DNA of 64,000 nt, taken from positions 107,444-171,443 of the forward strand of contig NZ_MKVV01000016.1 of the NCBI RefSeq assembly GCF_001899645.1, given 5' to 3'. How positions within the stretch are numbered: position 1 is the first letter of the stretch; each line of letters opens with the position of its first letter. The notes below the pieces were generated by a model. That model was not told the DNA's origin. It did not search any database and was given only the letters and a program-made list of their open reading frames with translations. This DNA comes from Pseudonocardia sp. 73-21 (GTDB lineage Bacteria > Actinomycetota > Actinomycetes > Mycobacteriales > Pseudonocardiaceae). Positions 29,711-39,758 of this stretch are shown in pieces. A program made the position numbers and the translations under genes.

Positions 29711-30307
29711 GTGACGACGGTACTCATCTGCGACGATCGTCGTAGCGTCCGCGAAGGTCTCACCCGCGTGATGTCCGCGGTGCCGGGGGTACACCGGATC
29801 GATTGCGTCGCCCATGGGGACGAACTGCTGGCGCGGTTCTCACGCCAGCCGGTCGACGTCGTCCTGGTCGGCACCCAGCGCGCGGTGCCCACCGGGGTCG
29901 AGGCGACGCGTCGCCTCGTCGCCGCCCACCCCCAGGCCAACGTCATCGTCTTCGGGGCACCCGACGACGCGGGCAGCATCGCCGCGGCCATCGCGGGCGG
30001 CGCCCGCGGCTACCTCCGCTGGGACGCCTCGCGTCCCGAGTTGGTGGCCGCGCTCGCCCACACCCTGGCCAGCACCGCGGTGCCCACGCCACGGGCACCC
30101 ACCGACCCCGGCGTCCAGCTCACGGAGCGCGAGCTCCAGGTGCTGCGGGGGATGAGCCAGGGCAAGAGCAACGGCCAGATCGGCCGCGAGCTCTACCTGT
30201 CCGAGGACACGGTCAAGACCCACGCCCGGCGGCTGTTCCGCAAGCTCGGCGTGCGCGACCGCGCCCAGGCCGTGGCCCACGGCTTCCGTCGCGGCCTGGT
30301 CTCCTGA
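29711..30307 (+). CDS. bldM: BldM-like orphan response regulator without phospho-acceptor Asp
   Basis: The 198-residue product has a receiver domain and a LuxR-type helix-turn-helix. The C-terminal part (LTERELQVLRGMSQGKSNGQ, IGRELYLSEDTVKTHARRLF) closely resembles BldM of Streptomyces, which controls development. Its position near groESL and a WhiB gene also matches Streptomyces. The receiver keeps D8-D9 but the phosphorylation site is glycine (G54 in LVGTQ), and the usual Lys is Trp (YLRWDAS), so it cannot work by standard phosphorylation. GTG 29711 has AAGGAG upstream. Confidence 0.85.
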   Translation: MTTVLICDDRRSVREGLTRVMSAVPGVHRIDCVAHGDELLARFSRQPVDVVLVGTQRAVPTGVEATRRLVAAHPQANVIVFGAPDDAGSIAAAIAGGARGYLRWDASRPELVAALAHTLASTAVPTPRAPTDPGVQLTERELQVLRGMSQGKSNGQIGRELYLSEDTVKTHARRLFRKLGVRDRAQAVAHGFRRGLVS

Positions 30308-30334
30308 CCTGCCCGTAGGTACCTGACGTCAGAC

Positions 30335-30364
30335 CCGGGCCGCGCCTTCGTGCGTGCGGCCCGG
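30335..30364 (+). terminator. Hairpin after the bldM-like gene
   Basis: CCGGGCCGC (30335-30343) pairs with GCGGCCCGG (30356-30364), forming a 9-bp GC stem with no clear U tract. It lies about 27 bp after the stop. Confidence 0.65.
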
Positions 30365-30671
30365 TGGATCACGCGGCGACGTGGCCCGCCCTTCCCGGCC
30401 GGCCACGCGCCCGCCGCCACGGTGTCCGCGCCCGTGGCCGTCGCTCTCCCCGCCGGTGGCGCCGCTGCGCCCGATCGGGTGGGCTCTCTCCCGGTCCGCA
30501 CCGCGGGGCCCCTTCCGGACGTCATCATCTGCGGACGAGGAGTCCCTCCCGGATCGTCCGGCCGGTTCGCTACGGTGGGCGCATTGAGGACACGGCTGAA
30601 CACTCTCCGTGGGCGCCCTCACGAACGGATGATGACGAACATGTTGGGTAACACCCGGACGACAGCGTGCG
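30365..30671 (+). other. sigD upstream region, no gene seen
   Basis: This 307-bp non-coding stretch upstream of sigD encodes no convincing protein in any frame. A TANNNT box (TACGGT, 30571-30576) could be a sigD promoter, but no good -35 box is paired with it. No other element was supported. Confidence 0.4.
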
Positions 30672-31244
30672 ATGAGTGAGACGACAGACGTTCCCGACGA
30701 GCTGGTGGCCCTTGCGATGGCAGGGGACCGCGGAGCGGTAGGGCACGTGCTCGCCATCATCCGGCCCATGGTCGTGCGGTACTGCCGTGCGCGCCTCGGT
30801 CGGTTGGACCGTGCGTCGGTCTCCGCCGACGACGTCGCGCAGGAGGTGTGTTTGGCCGTACTCACGGCCTTGCCCGGCTATCGCGTCCAGGGCCGCCCGT
30901 TCCTGGCGTTCGTCTACGGCATCGCGTCGCACAAGGTGATCGACGCGCACCGTGCGGCCACCCGCAACCGGTCGGAACCGGTCGCGGAAGTGCCCGACTC
31001 CGTGGAGACCGGAGACGGACCGGAACAGCGCGCCCTGCGCGTCGAACTGTCCGGCGAGATGGCAACCCTGCTCGAGACGCTCCCCGACAAGCAACGAGAG
31101 ATCCTGGTGTTACGCGTGGTCGTCGGACTCTCCGCCGAGGAAACGGCGGAGGCGGTCGGATCCACACCCGGCGCTGTCCGGGTGGCCCAGCACCGCGCCC
31201 TGGCGCGGTTGCGCAAGTCGATGCCCGAAGAGGAGGTGGTCTGA
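30672..31244 (+). CDS. sigD: ECF-type RNA polymerase sigma factor SigD
   Basis: SigD is an alternative sigma factor. The 190-residue product has region 2 (SADDVAQEVCLAVLTALPGY, where 2.2-2.4 contact core polymerase and the -10 box) and region 4 with LPDKQREILVLRVVVGLSAE and a helix-turn-helix ending in TPGAVRVAQHRALARLRK. The downstream gene is its anti-sigma factor, and a DUF5319 gene and guaB follow, exactly the mycobacterial order. The ATG start at 30672 has no strong ribosome site. Confidence 0.93.
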   Translation: MSETTDVPDELVALAMAGDRGAVGHVLAIIRPMVVRYCRARLGRLDRASVSADDVAQEVCLAVLTALPGYRVQGRPFLAFVYGIASHKVIDAHRAATRNRSEPVAEVPDSVETGDGPEQRALRVELSGEMATLLETLPDKQREILVLRVVVGLSAEETAEAVGSTPGAVRVAQHRALARLRKSMPEEEVV

Positions 31245-32336
31245 GTGCGTAGCGGTGACGGTGACAACACCACCCCGCGGGGCTCGGAATACCCCTTCGG
31301 GGGTGGACGCCACAGAACCAACGGCACGAACGGCGTACACCCCGAGGGGATGAACACCCGCCCGATCCCGATGGACGAGCCCATCGATCTCGTCGCGGTG
31401 CAGGCCGACGACGAGCTCATCAACGCCCTGCGCAGCGGCATGTCCGTGTCCGCGCCCGGCGTGCACGGTTACGACGCCGACGACCATGTGGCCGCCATCC
31501 TGGCCGCGTGGAAGGCCGAGGTCGACGCCGATCCGATCCCCGAGCTCGTCGACATCGACACCGCGATGGCCGCCATCCAGGCCGGGCGGCCGTCCACTGC
31601 CCGCCGGGTGGGTCGGCACCTCGCGCCGGTGGCCGCGGCCGCCGCGTTCGTCGTCCTCGCGATCGGTGGCGTGTCCATCGGATCGGCCAGCTCCGAGCCC
31701 GGTGACGCGCTGTGGGGCGTGTCGAAGGTGCTCTACAGCGAGCGGGCGCAGTCGGTCGAGGCCGCCGTGAGCGCGGAGGACCACATCACCTCGGCCAAGC
31801 AGGCGCTGGTCGACGGGCAGCCCGAGGTCGCGGCGCAGCAGCTCCAGGCGGCGAACGCCGATCTCGCCGCGGTCCGTCCGCAGGAGGGCAAGGCCGAGCT
31901 GGCCGACGTCCAGAACTTCCTGGTGGCGAAGGCGGCGGAGACACCTCCCGGGCAGCCCACCGACCCCGGTGCGCCGCTGAAGAAGGATCGGACGCGGAAG
32001 GTGCCGAAGGGAGCCGAGCTCAGCCAGTCCCCGCGGCCGACGGACCCGGATCCGGTGACCACGACGAACGCTCCCGCACCGGACCCGTCGTCCGGTGGGG
32101 TCCTCACCTCGCAGAACCCGGCGGTCACCGGCCCGAGCGCCCCGACCTCGGCGCCGAGCAACACCGACGGTCGTGTCGATCCGACGACCGGGGCCACGTC
32201 CACCCCGGTCACGGAAGGTGGGCCCGCCACCACCACGCCCAAGCCCCAGGGCATGGGCGGCGCCGAGGGCGCGCCGTCGTCCAGTACCACGGCGTCCGGA
32301 ACCGGCACCACCGTGCCGGCCCCGGGCACCAGCTGA
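31245..32336 (+). CDS. rsdA: Anti-sigma-D factor RsdA
   Basis: RsdA is a membrane anti-sigma factor that holds SigD until regulated proteolysis. The 363-residue product has the sigma-binding segment DEPIDLVAVQADDELINALR (about 43-62). One transmembrane helix (HLAPVAAAAAFVVLAIGGVS, about 124-143) and a long Pro/Thr/Ser-rich external tail follow. The GTG starts directly after the sigD TGA, with GAGGAGG upstream, so the pair is co-translated. The last codon and the stop lie in the first arm of a long perfect hairpin. Confidence 0.9.
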   Translation: MRSGDGDNTTPRGSEYPFGGGRHRTNGTNGVHPEGMNTRPIPMDEPIDLVAVQADDELINALRSGMSVSAPGVHGYDADDHVAAILAAWKAEVDADPIPELVDIDTAMAAIQAGRPSTARRVGRHLAPVAAAAAFVVLAIGGVSIGSASSEPGDALWGVSKVLYSERAQSVEAAVSAEDHITSAKQALVDGQPEVAAQQLQAANADLAAVRPQEGKAELADVQNFLVAKAAETPPGQPTDPGAPLKKDRTRKVPKGAELSQSPRPTDPDPVTTTNAPAPDPSSGGVLTSQNPAVTGPSAPTSAPSNTDGRVDPTTGATSTPVTEGGPATTTPKPQGMGGAEGAPSSSTTASGTGTTVPAPGTS

Positions 32337-32399
32337 CCCCACCCTCTACGACGACGGCCCCGATCCACAGGATCGGGGCCGTCGTCGTAGAGGGTGGGG

Positions 32400-32403
<4 letters not shown>
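32333..32403. terminator. Perfect 33-bp hairpin containing both convergent stop codons
   Basis: Arms 32333-32365 and 32371-32403 are perfect reverse complements around the 5-nt loop CACAG. The left arm contains the rsdA TGA (32334-32336) and the right arm the TGA of the opposing DUF5319 gene (32402-32400). It is a symmetrical bidirectional terminator. Confidence 0.93.
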
Positions 32404-34403
<2,000 letters not shown>

Positions 34404-34412
34404 CCGCCGCTC

Positions 34413-34418
34413 TACCCT
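34413..34418 (+). promoter_or_regulatory. -10 box for guaB3, probable leaderless start
   Basis: TACCCT fits TANNNT and ends 8 nt before the GTG at 34427, with no ribosome-binding site. It suggests guaB3 has its own leaderless transcript as well as read-through from guaB. Confidence 0.5.
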
Positions 34419-34426
34419 GACCTCTC

Positions 34427-35551
34427 GTGCGTGACCTCGTGGAGATCGGGATGGGCCGAGAGGCCCGTCGGAGCTACGACCTGAACCAGGTCGAGATCGT
34501 GCCGTCGCGGCGGACGCGGAGCTCGAAGGAGGTATCCACCGCCTGGAAGCTCGACGCCTACGGCTTCGAGATCCCGCTGGTGACCCACCCGACCGACGCG
34601 GTGGTCTCGCCGGCGAGCGCCGTGCGGATCGGGCAGCTCGGCGGCCTGGCCGTGTTGAACGCCGAGGGCCTCTGGGCCCGGCACGCCGAGGCCGACGGCG
34701 CACTCACCCAGGTCCTGGAGGCCGCGGCGTCCGACGACCCCACCGCCGCCGTCCGGATGCTGCAGGAGCTGCATGCCGCGCCGATCGACCCGGCGCTGCT
34801 CAAGGAGGCGCTCAAGACCGTCCGGGACGCCGGGGTCACCGTCGCCGCGCGGGTGAGCCCGCAGCGCGCCCGGGAGCTCACCCCCGACCTGCTGGCCGCC
34901 GGCGTCGAGATCCTCGTCGTGCAGGGCACGATCATCTCCGCCGAGCACGTCTCGGACGGCGAGCCGCTCAACCTCAAGGACTTCATCGCCTCCCTCGACG
35001 TGCCCGTCGTCGCCGGTGGCGTCGGTGACTACCGCACCGCGATGCACCTCATGCGCACCGGCGCGGCCGGCGTCATCGTCGGGTACGGGGAGTCGTCGGC
35101 CACCACCACCGACGACGTGCTGGGCATCGGCGTCCCGATGGCCACCGCGATCGTGGACGCCGCCGCGGCCCGCCGCGACTACCTCGACGAGACCGGCGGC
35201 CGCTACGTCCACGTGATCGCCGACGGCGGCATGGGCGCGTCCGGTGACATCGCTAAGGCCATCGCCTGCGGCGCCGACGCGGTGATGCTCGGCGAGCAGC
35301 TCTCGGAGGCCACCGAGGCCCCCGGGCAGGGCCTGTACTGGACGAGCTCGGTGGCCCACCCCAGCCTGCCGCGCTCGGAGGTGACGGGCTTCGCCCCCGG
35401 CGAGCGTGACCTCGAGCAGGTGCTCTTCGGCCCCTCCAGCAGCCCCTACGGCACGGTCAACCTCTTCGGTGCCCTGCGGCGGGCGATGGCGAAGACCGGC
35501 TACAGCGACCTGAAGGAGTTCCAGCGCGTGGGCCTGACGGTCCGCGGCTGA
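34427..35551 (+). CDS. guaB3: GuaB3 family IMP dehydrogenase-related protein
   Basis: The 374-residue product is the actinobacterial GuaB3 paralogue of IMP dehydrogenase, lacking the CBS domains. Recognisable parts are EIGMGREARRSYDLNQVEIV at the start, the barrel segments VVAGGVGDYRTAMHLMRTGA and VIADGGMGASGDIAKAIACG, and SSSPYGTVNLFGALRRAM near the end. Members in this group act in purine metabolism, possibly as GMP reductases; the direction was not testable here. It follows guaB by 23 bp. Confidence 0.93.
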   Translation: MRDLVEIGMGREARRSYDLNQVEIVPSRRTRSSKEVSTAWKLDAYGFEIPLVTHPTDAVVSPASAVRIGQLGGLAVLNAEGLWARHAEADGALTQVLEAAASDDPTAAVRMLQELHAAPIDPALLKEALKTVRDAGVTVAARVSPQRARELTPDLLAAGVEILVVQGTIISAEHVSDGEPLNLKDFIASLDVPVVAGGVGDYRTAMHLMRTGAAGVIVGYGESSATTTDDVLGIGVPMATAIVDAAAARRDYLDETGGRYVHVIADGGMGASGDIAKAIACGADAVMLGEQLSEATEAPGQGLYWTSSVAHPSLPRSEVTGFAPGERDLEQVLFGPSSSPYGTVNLFGALRRAMAKTGYSDLKEFQRVGLTVRG

Positions 35552-35610
35552 GTCGATGGCTTGACCGGCGATTGGGCTGATCAGCGCCGGATTTCAGTGA
35601 GTCGTCGGTA

Positions 35611-36405
35611 CTACTTCGCAGTTCCGATCGTCGTGATCTTCGTGATGCTCAGCTGTGGTGCCGTCATGGTGCCGCCGAGGGTCGTTTCGTAGGAGACGGA
35701 GCCGGACACCACGACCTCAGCCCTGAACAGGTCACCCTCAACCAGGTCGCTGAGGTCTGCGGAGGCGCTGGCGAGCACCGTGTTCGTCTCGTAGTCGGCG
35801 TAGCCGTAGCTGACTGGATGTTTGACGCCGTCGACGTTCGCCCGGAAGCCATCCGTCCCAGTCGCAGCATCGAACTGCTTGACCTGCCCGTAGACGACGA
35901 TGCTCTCGCCGACGTGGGCGTCGGGGCTCTTCGCGATCTTCGCCCAGTCCCTCGCCGTGATCGCCTTGGCTGGTGCAGGTTTCGCAGGCGCGGCGGGGAC
36001 GGAAGGTGCAACCGTCGGTGCGACTGCGGCCGGCGTCGGGGCCGCGTAGGTCGTGGTCGTACTTCCCGCAGTCGACGGCGGAGTCGACGAACGGGACGAC
36101 TTGGCGGCAGAGGCCACGCTTGCGACGATGACGATCAAGACGGCTGCACCGATGATCATTCCGATTCGGGCGAGGAGCCCGAACCGCGGCTTCCTGGGCG
36201 GCTGGGGCGGTGCCGGAGGGAGTCCTCGCTGGGTGGGGACCGAACCCGCCAGAGGGAACTGTCCGCTCGGCTGGTACCCCGGCACGTAGCCCGACTGCGG
36301 GTAGTACGGCTGCTGCGGTCCCTGAGGGTACGGCTGCTGGTATCCGTCGACCCACGGCTGCGGCTGCTGGGGGTACTGCTGGTACGGCGGTTGCGGCATC
36401 GTCAT
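35611..36405 (-). CDS. Membrane-anchored protein with Pro/Gln/Tyr-rich N terminus and extracellular domain
   Basis: The 264-residue product starts with a cytoplasmic Gln/Pro/Tyr-rich tract (QPPYQQYPQQPQPWVDGYQQ). One transmembrane helix (about 105-127, GMIIGAAVLIVIVASVASAA) and a Thr/Pro/Ala linker follow. The last 100 residues form a beta-rich domain (HVGESIVVYGQVKQFDAATG) resembling OB-like folds in secreted actinobacterial proteins. The function is unknown. ATG 36405 was chosen because the composition changes there; upstream sequence is antisense noise. Base composition is visibly less GC-rich than the flanks, hinting at a later insertion. Confidence 0.75.
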   Translation of the reverse strand: MTMPQPPYQQYPQQPQPWVDGYQQPYPQGPQQPYYPQSGYVPGYQPSGQFPLAGSVPTQRGLPPAPPQPPRKPRFGLLARIGMIIGAAVLIVIVASVASAAKSSRSSTPPSTAGSTTTTYAAPTPAAVAPTVAPSVPAAPAKPAPAKAITARDWAKIAKSPDAHVGESIVVYGQVKQFDAATGTDGFRANVDGVKHPVSYGYADYETNTVLASASADLSDLVEGDLFRAEVVVSGSVSYETTLGGTMTAPQLSITKITTIGTAK

Positions 36406-36619
36406 CGGTGGCAACTCGGTTCTATCGCAGGGGCGTGGTGCCCTGCCTGTCGTCCGGCCCCGGTCGGGCGTTTCCTCCCGTCTGACCGCATCATCAAATT
36501 CGGCTACGGGGTGATCCGCGGAGCCAGCGCGCTGATCGTGATCTGGCCACCGAACGTAACGGTGCGCGTCCGCCGGGCGACATCCTGTCGCCACACCCGA
36601 CCACCTTCCTGGAGATGCG

Positions 36620-37036
36620 ATGCGTCGCCCTGCTCTCGTCCTGACGGGTCTCGTCGCCGCAGCCCTTTCGACTGGTGGCTGCGGCAGCCCGGCGTCCTCC
36701 ACCGCGTCGCCGTCGGCCACCCAGGCCACGCTCGCGCCGCTGCCGGCACAGACGGTGCCTGCCCAGACTGCGCCGGGGCAGCCTGCGCCGGTGGCGACGA
36801 GCTGGGTGATGCCGGACCTCGTCGGGTCCGGGCTGCAGGATGCCCAGGACGCGATCCAGAAGTTGACCTCCTACGGGATCGCGATCACGAAGTCTCACGA
36901 CGCCACAGGTGCCGGGCGGCGGCAGATCCTCGATCGCGACTGGAAGGTGTGCGACCAGAGTGTCAAGGCCGGCACCACGATCACGTCGGACACGACGATC
37001 GACTTCGGGGCGGCCAAGCTCGGCGAGGCGTGCTGA
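36620..37036 (+). CDS. Lipoprotein with a single PASTA-like domain
   Basis: The 138-residue product has a lipoprotein signal ending in LSTGGC (Cys at about residue 21). A Pro/Thr/Ala-rich linker and one PASTA-like domain follow: VMPDLVGSGLQDAQDAIQKL, then VCDQSVKAGTTITSDTTIDF. PASTA domains bind peptidoglycan fragments or beta-lactams in kinases and penicillin-binding proteins. As a lone secreted domain it may be a cell-wall sensor. The ATG at 36620 follows GGAGA. It is divergent from the membrane-anchored protein before it. Confidence 0.8.
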   Translation: MRRPALVLTGLVAAALSTGGCGSPASSTASPSATQATLAPLPAQTVPAQTAPGQPAPVATSWVMPDLVGSGLQDAQDAIQKLTSYGIAITKSHDATGAGRRQILDRDWKVCDQSVKAGTTITSDTTIDFGAAKLGEAC

Positions 37037-37048
37037 CAGACGGCGGCG

Positions 37049-37877
37049 TCACGGGACGACGTCGGCGATCACCAGGTCGATCTGGGCGCGGATGTCGGGC
37101 AGCTTCGCCGCCAGCAGCCGTTCCACCTGGACCAGCAGATCGGCGGGGGCACGGTCGGCCCCGGCCCGGTCCCAGGCGTACGCGCGGTAGCCGGGGCCCT
37201 CGACCCAGGCGCTGCCGGCCGGGACGCCCGGGGCGTCCGGGGGGCTGAGGCCGTGGAGCTCGATCCAGGCCGGTTGGCCGGCCACCGTCGAGACCAGCGC
37301 GGCCAGGTCGAGCTGTGACGGCCACCGCGAGAGCCGGGCGACCCGCTCGAGGTCGCGGCACCGGTCCGCCGTCAGCACCGGTCGCTGGTTGGGGCCCGCG
37401 GCTCCCGGCGGGCAGGCGGTGCCGAAGCGGTCGATCATGTGCGGGTGCAGGGCCGGCTCGAGGGCCAGGCAGCGCCACGGCCGCGACGCCGTGCCCGGTG
37501 CACAGGAGGTGGTGGCCGCACAGCGAACCCAGCGCCTGCCGGGCCAGCTCGACGTGCCGCCGCTCCGACCGCAGCGGCGGTGGCGTCCCGTACAGGTGCT
37601 GCCAGAGCGCCATCTCGTTGCCGGCCGCCACCGCGATGCCGAAGTGCTCCGACACCGCCTCGACGCACTCCAGCAGCTCGGCCATGCGGTCGCTCTCGAG
37701 CCCGCGCGCCGCGGCGTCCAGCTCGCGCAGTCCGCGTTCGGCGTGGTCGATGCTCCAGCTCCGGGCGGTCCCGAACGAGTGCTCCCAGCGCCGGTCGCGC
37801 AGCACCTGGCGGGTCGTGGCCTCGTCGACCGGCGCGGTGAGACGTACCGTCCAGGCTGCATCGGGCTGCGGGTTCAC
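37049..37877 (-). pseudogene. Unknown protein gene broken by a frameshift
   Basis: The coding potential is good in two successive frames. The N-terminal part (37877 to about 37475) reads DRRWEHSFGTARSWSIDHAE and continues to CGHHLLCTGHGVAAVA. After about 37470 a different frame takes over with LALEPALHPHMIDRFGTACP, ending in RAQIDLVIADVVP at 37049. Removing one C from the GCTGCCTGGCC stretch joins the two as AALLALEPALHP. The joined product would be about 275 residues. The family was not recognised. It is the last gene of the transglutaminase/ATP-grasp operon, 31 nt after the metallopeptidase. Confidence 0.6.
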
Positions 37878-37908
37878 CTCTCGCCCGTCGCGCTGCGCAA
37901 TCGGATCG

Positions 37909-38868
37909 TCACGTAACGAGGTTATGGACGAAGCGCAGCTTCTTCAGCACCGTCTCCGACAGGTAGAAGGGGTAGAGGTCGTCCTTGCCCATCGAGCGGT
38001 TGACGGCGTTGAGGGCGTAGGTCAGCGGGAGCCACGTGCGCTCGATCTCCGAGAAGCCCGACGGGTCCTCGGTCGGGGTGGCCTCCAGCGGGGCGTCGGG
38101 GGTGGTGACGGCGTCGGGACCGCCGACGACCAGCCCGTAGGACGCGGCCGTCTGCAGGGTGTCGCGGATGTGCAGGTAGTGGGCGAAGGACTCGGCCCAG
38201 TCCTCCCACGGGTGGGCGGTGGCGTAGGTGCTGACGTACGACTCCTCCCAGCCTGGCGCAGGGGTGCCCGCGTAGTGCTTCTGCAGCGCCTCGGCGTAGT
38301 CGGCGCGCTCGTCGCCGAACAGCGCGCGGAAGGCGTCCGGGTCGGGCTCGACCAGCACTGTCCAGTAGTAGTGGCCGGTCTCGTGGCGGAAGTGGCCGAG
38401 CAGCGTGCGGTAGGGCTCGGCGAGCTGGACGCGCAGGGCCTCGCGGTGCCCGTCGTCGCCCTCGGCCATGTCGATGGTGACGACGCCGTCCTCGTGGCCG
38501 GTGATCACGGGCCCGTTCGTCGACGACAGCAGGTCGAACAGCACGCCCGCTGTGGACAGCCCCAGGCCGTCGAGCTGGTAGACGAGTCGGCGCTTGGCCG
38601 CCTCGGCCCGGACGAACGACATCATGCCGGCGGCGTCGTCGTCGGCGGGGCGGGTGCGGGTGAGCACGCAGCTGCCGCACAGGCCCTCGCCCGGGGCGAC
38701 CACCCAGTTGCAGTCGGCCACCTGCGTGTTCGCGCACCGCACCAGCGCACCGACGGCCACCATGTCCCGGTCGACCCGGGCGAAACCGAGCTCCGTGCCG
38801 CAGTTGAGGCAGCTGAAGTTCTCGAAGAACACCAGGTGGGAGCACGTGGGGCAGGCGAAGGACCGCAT
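37909..38868 (-). CDS. Zinc-ribbon metallopeptidase (putative zinc-binding peptidase)
   Basis: The 319-residue product begins with a zinc ribbon, C6-x2-C9 and C20-x2-C23 (FACPTC, SCLNC). A second cysteine cluster (RCANTQVADC and LCGSC, about 45-67) follows. The protease motif is HETGH (162-166), and a downstream HPWEDWAESFAHYLHI segment probably supplies the third ligand. This matches the bacterial family of putative zinc-binding metallopeptidases (Peptidase_Mx type). The ATG at 38868 has GGAG upstream and lies 8 nt after the transglutaminase gene, so they are co-transcribed. In related loci a proteasome-like peptidase or this enzyme accompanies the ligase genes. Confidence 0.85.
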   Translation of the reverse strand: MRSFACPTCSHLVFFENFSCLNCGTELGFARVDRDMVAVGALVRCANTQVADCNWVVAPGEGLCGSCVLTRTRPADDDAAGMMSFVRAEAAKRRLVYQLDGLGLSTAGVLFDLLSSTNGPVITGHEDGVVTIDMAEGDDGHREALRVQLAEPYRTLLGHFRHETGHYYWTVLVEPDPDAFRALFGDERADYAEALQKHYAGTPAPGWEESYVSTYATAHPWEDWAESFAHYLHIRDTLQTAASYGLVVGGPDAVTTPDAPLEATPTEDPSGFSEIERTWLPLTYALNAVNRSMGKDDLYPFYLSETVLKKLRFVHNLVT

Positions 38869-38876
38869 CGGCTCCT

Positions 38877-39758
38877 CTACCCGTCCTCGACGGGGATCAT
38901 GTCGACGCCCACCTGCATCACACTCTCGGCCGAGTCGCTGTAGATCACACCCTTGAGCGGCGGCACGTCGGAGTAGTCGCGGCCGTGGGCGAGCTCCACG
39001 AACGAGTCGTCGACGAGCCGGTCGTTGGTGGGGTCGAGGTCGAGCCAGCCGCTGCCGGTGAACACCGACATCCACGCGTGCGACGCGTCGGCACCCAGCA
39101 CGCGCTCGCGGCCGGGGGGCGGGGTGGTACGCAGGTAGCCGCTCACGTAGCGGGCCGGGAGGCCCACCGAGCGCAGCGCGCTGACGCCGAGGTGGGCGAA
39201 GTCCTGGCAGACGCCCTCGCCGCGCTCCAGCAGCTCGGGGACGGTGCTGCCCACGCCGGAGCTCCCCGAGCGGTACCGGAAGTCGCGGTGGATACGCGTG
39301 GAGAGGTCGATCGCCGCCTCGACGAGCGGCCGCCCCGGTGTGAACGACGGCTGCGCGTACGCGGTCACGGCGGCGTGCGGGGGCAGCCGGGGGGAGGGCA
39401 GGACGTAGCCGCGGGCGTCGAGCAGCTCCGGGGCCGGCGTCGTGTACAGCCCGTCGCGCACCACCTCCCAGGGCGTGGGGGACGTGGGCGGGGGCACCTC
39501 CGCCACCTCGACCAGGCTCTCGGCCAGCACCACCAGCTCGCGGTGGGCGGTGGTCACGCAGAAGTAGGTGGAGGTGTTGCCGAACGCGTCGGTGTGGTCG
39601 CGCAGCTCGGCGGGCTCGGGGTCGACGGTGACCCGGGCCTCGCGGATGGTCTGGCGCGGGCCCTCGCGGGGCAGCAGGTGGGCGCGCCCGAAGCTGGTGC
39701 CGACGTCGCCGTCGTAGCGGTAGGTGGTGCGGTGGGTGACGCGAAAAGTGGTCGTCAT
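38877..39758 (-). CDS. Transglutaminase-like protein, short form
   Basis: The 293-residue product has an N-terminal beta domain (FRVTHRTTYRYDGDVGTSFG) followed by a transglutaminase/cysteine-protease core. The catalytic triad is C184 (EGVCQDFAHL), H227 (ADASHAWMSV) and D242 (LDLDPTND). Such proteins regularly accompany circularly permuted ATP-grasp and alpha-E genes and are thought to cleave or cross-link peptides. The ATG at 39758 overlaps the stop of the ATP-grasp/alpha-E gene (ATGA), so the two are made together. No signal peptide was seen, so it probably acts in the cytoplasm. Confidence 0.9.
   Translation of the reverse strand: MTTTFRVTHRTTYRYDGDVGTSFGRAHLLPREGPRQTIREARVTVDPEPAELRDHTDAFGNTSTYFCVTTAHRELVVLAESLVEVAEVPPPTSPTPWEVVRDGLYTTPAPELLDARGYVLPSPRLPPHAAVTAYAQPSFTPGRPLVEAAIDLSTRIHRDFRYRSGSSGVGSTVPELLERGEGVCQDFAHLGVSALRSVGLPARYVSGYLRTTPPPGRERVLGADASHAWMSVFTGSGWLDLDPTNDRLVDDSFVELAHGRDYSDVPPLKGVIYSDSAESVMQVGVDMIPVEDG

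Noticed and set aside
30350..30679. A 109-residue gene upstream of sigD
   Set aside because: It is Arg/Pro/Ala-rich with no ribosome site, and similar frames exist in all phases, as expected in high-GC non-coding DNA.
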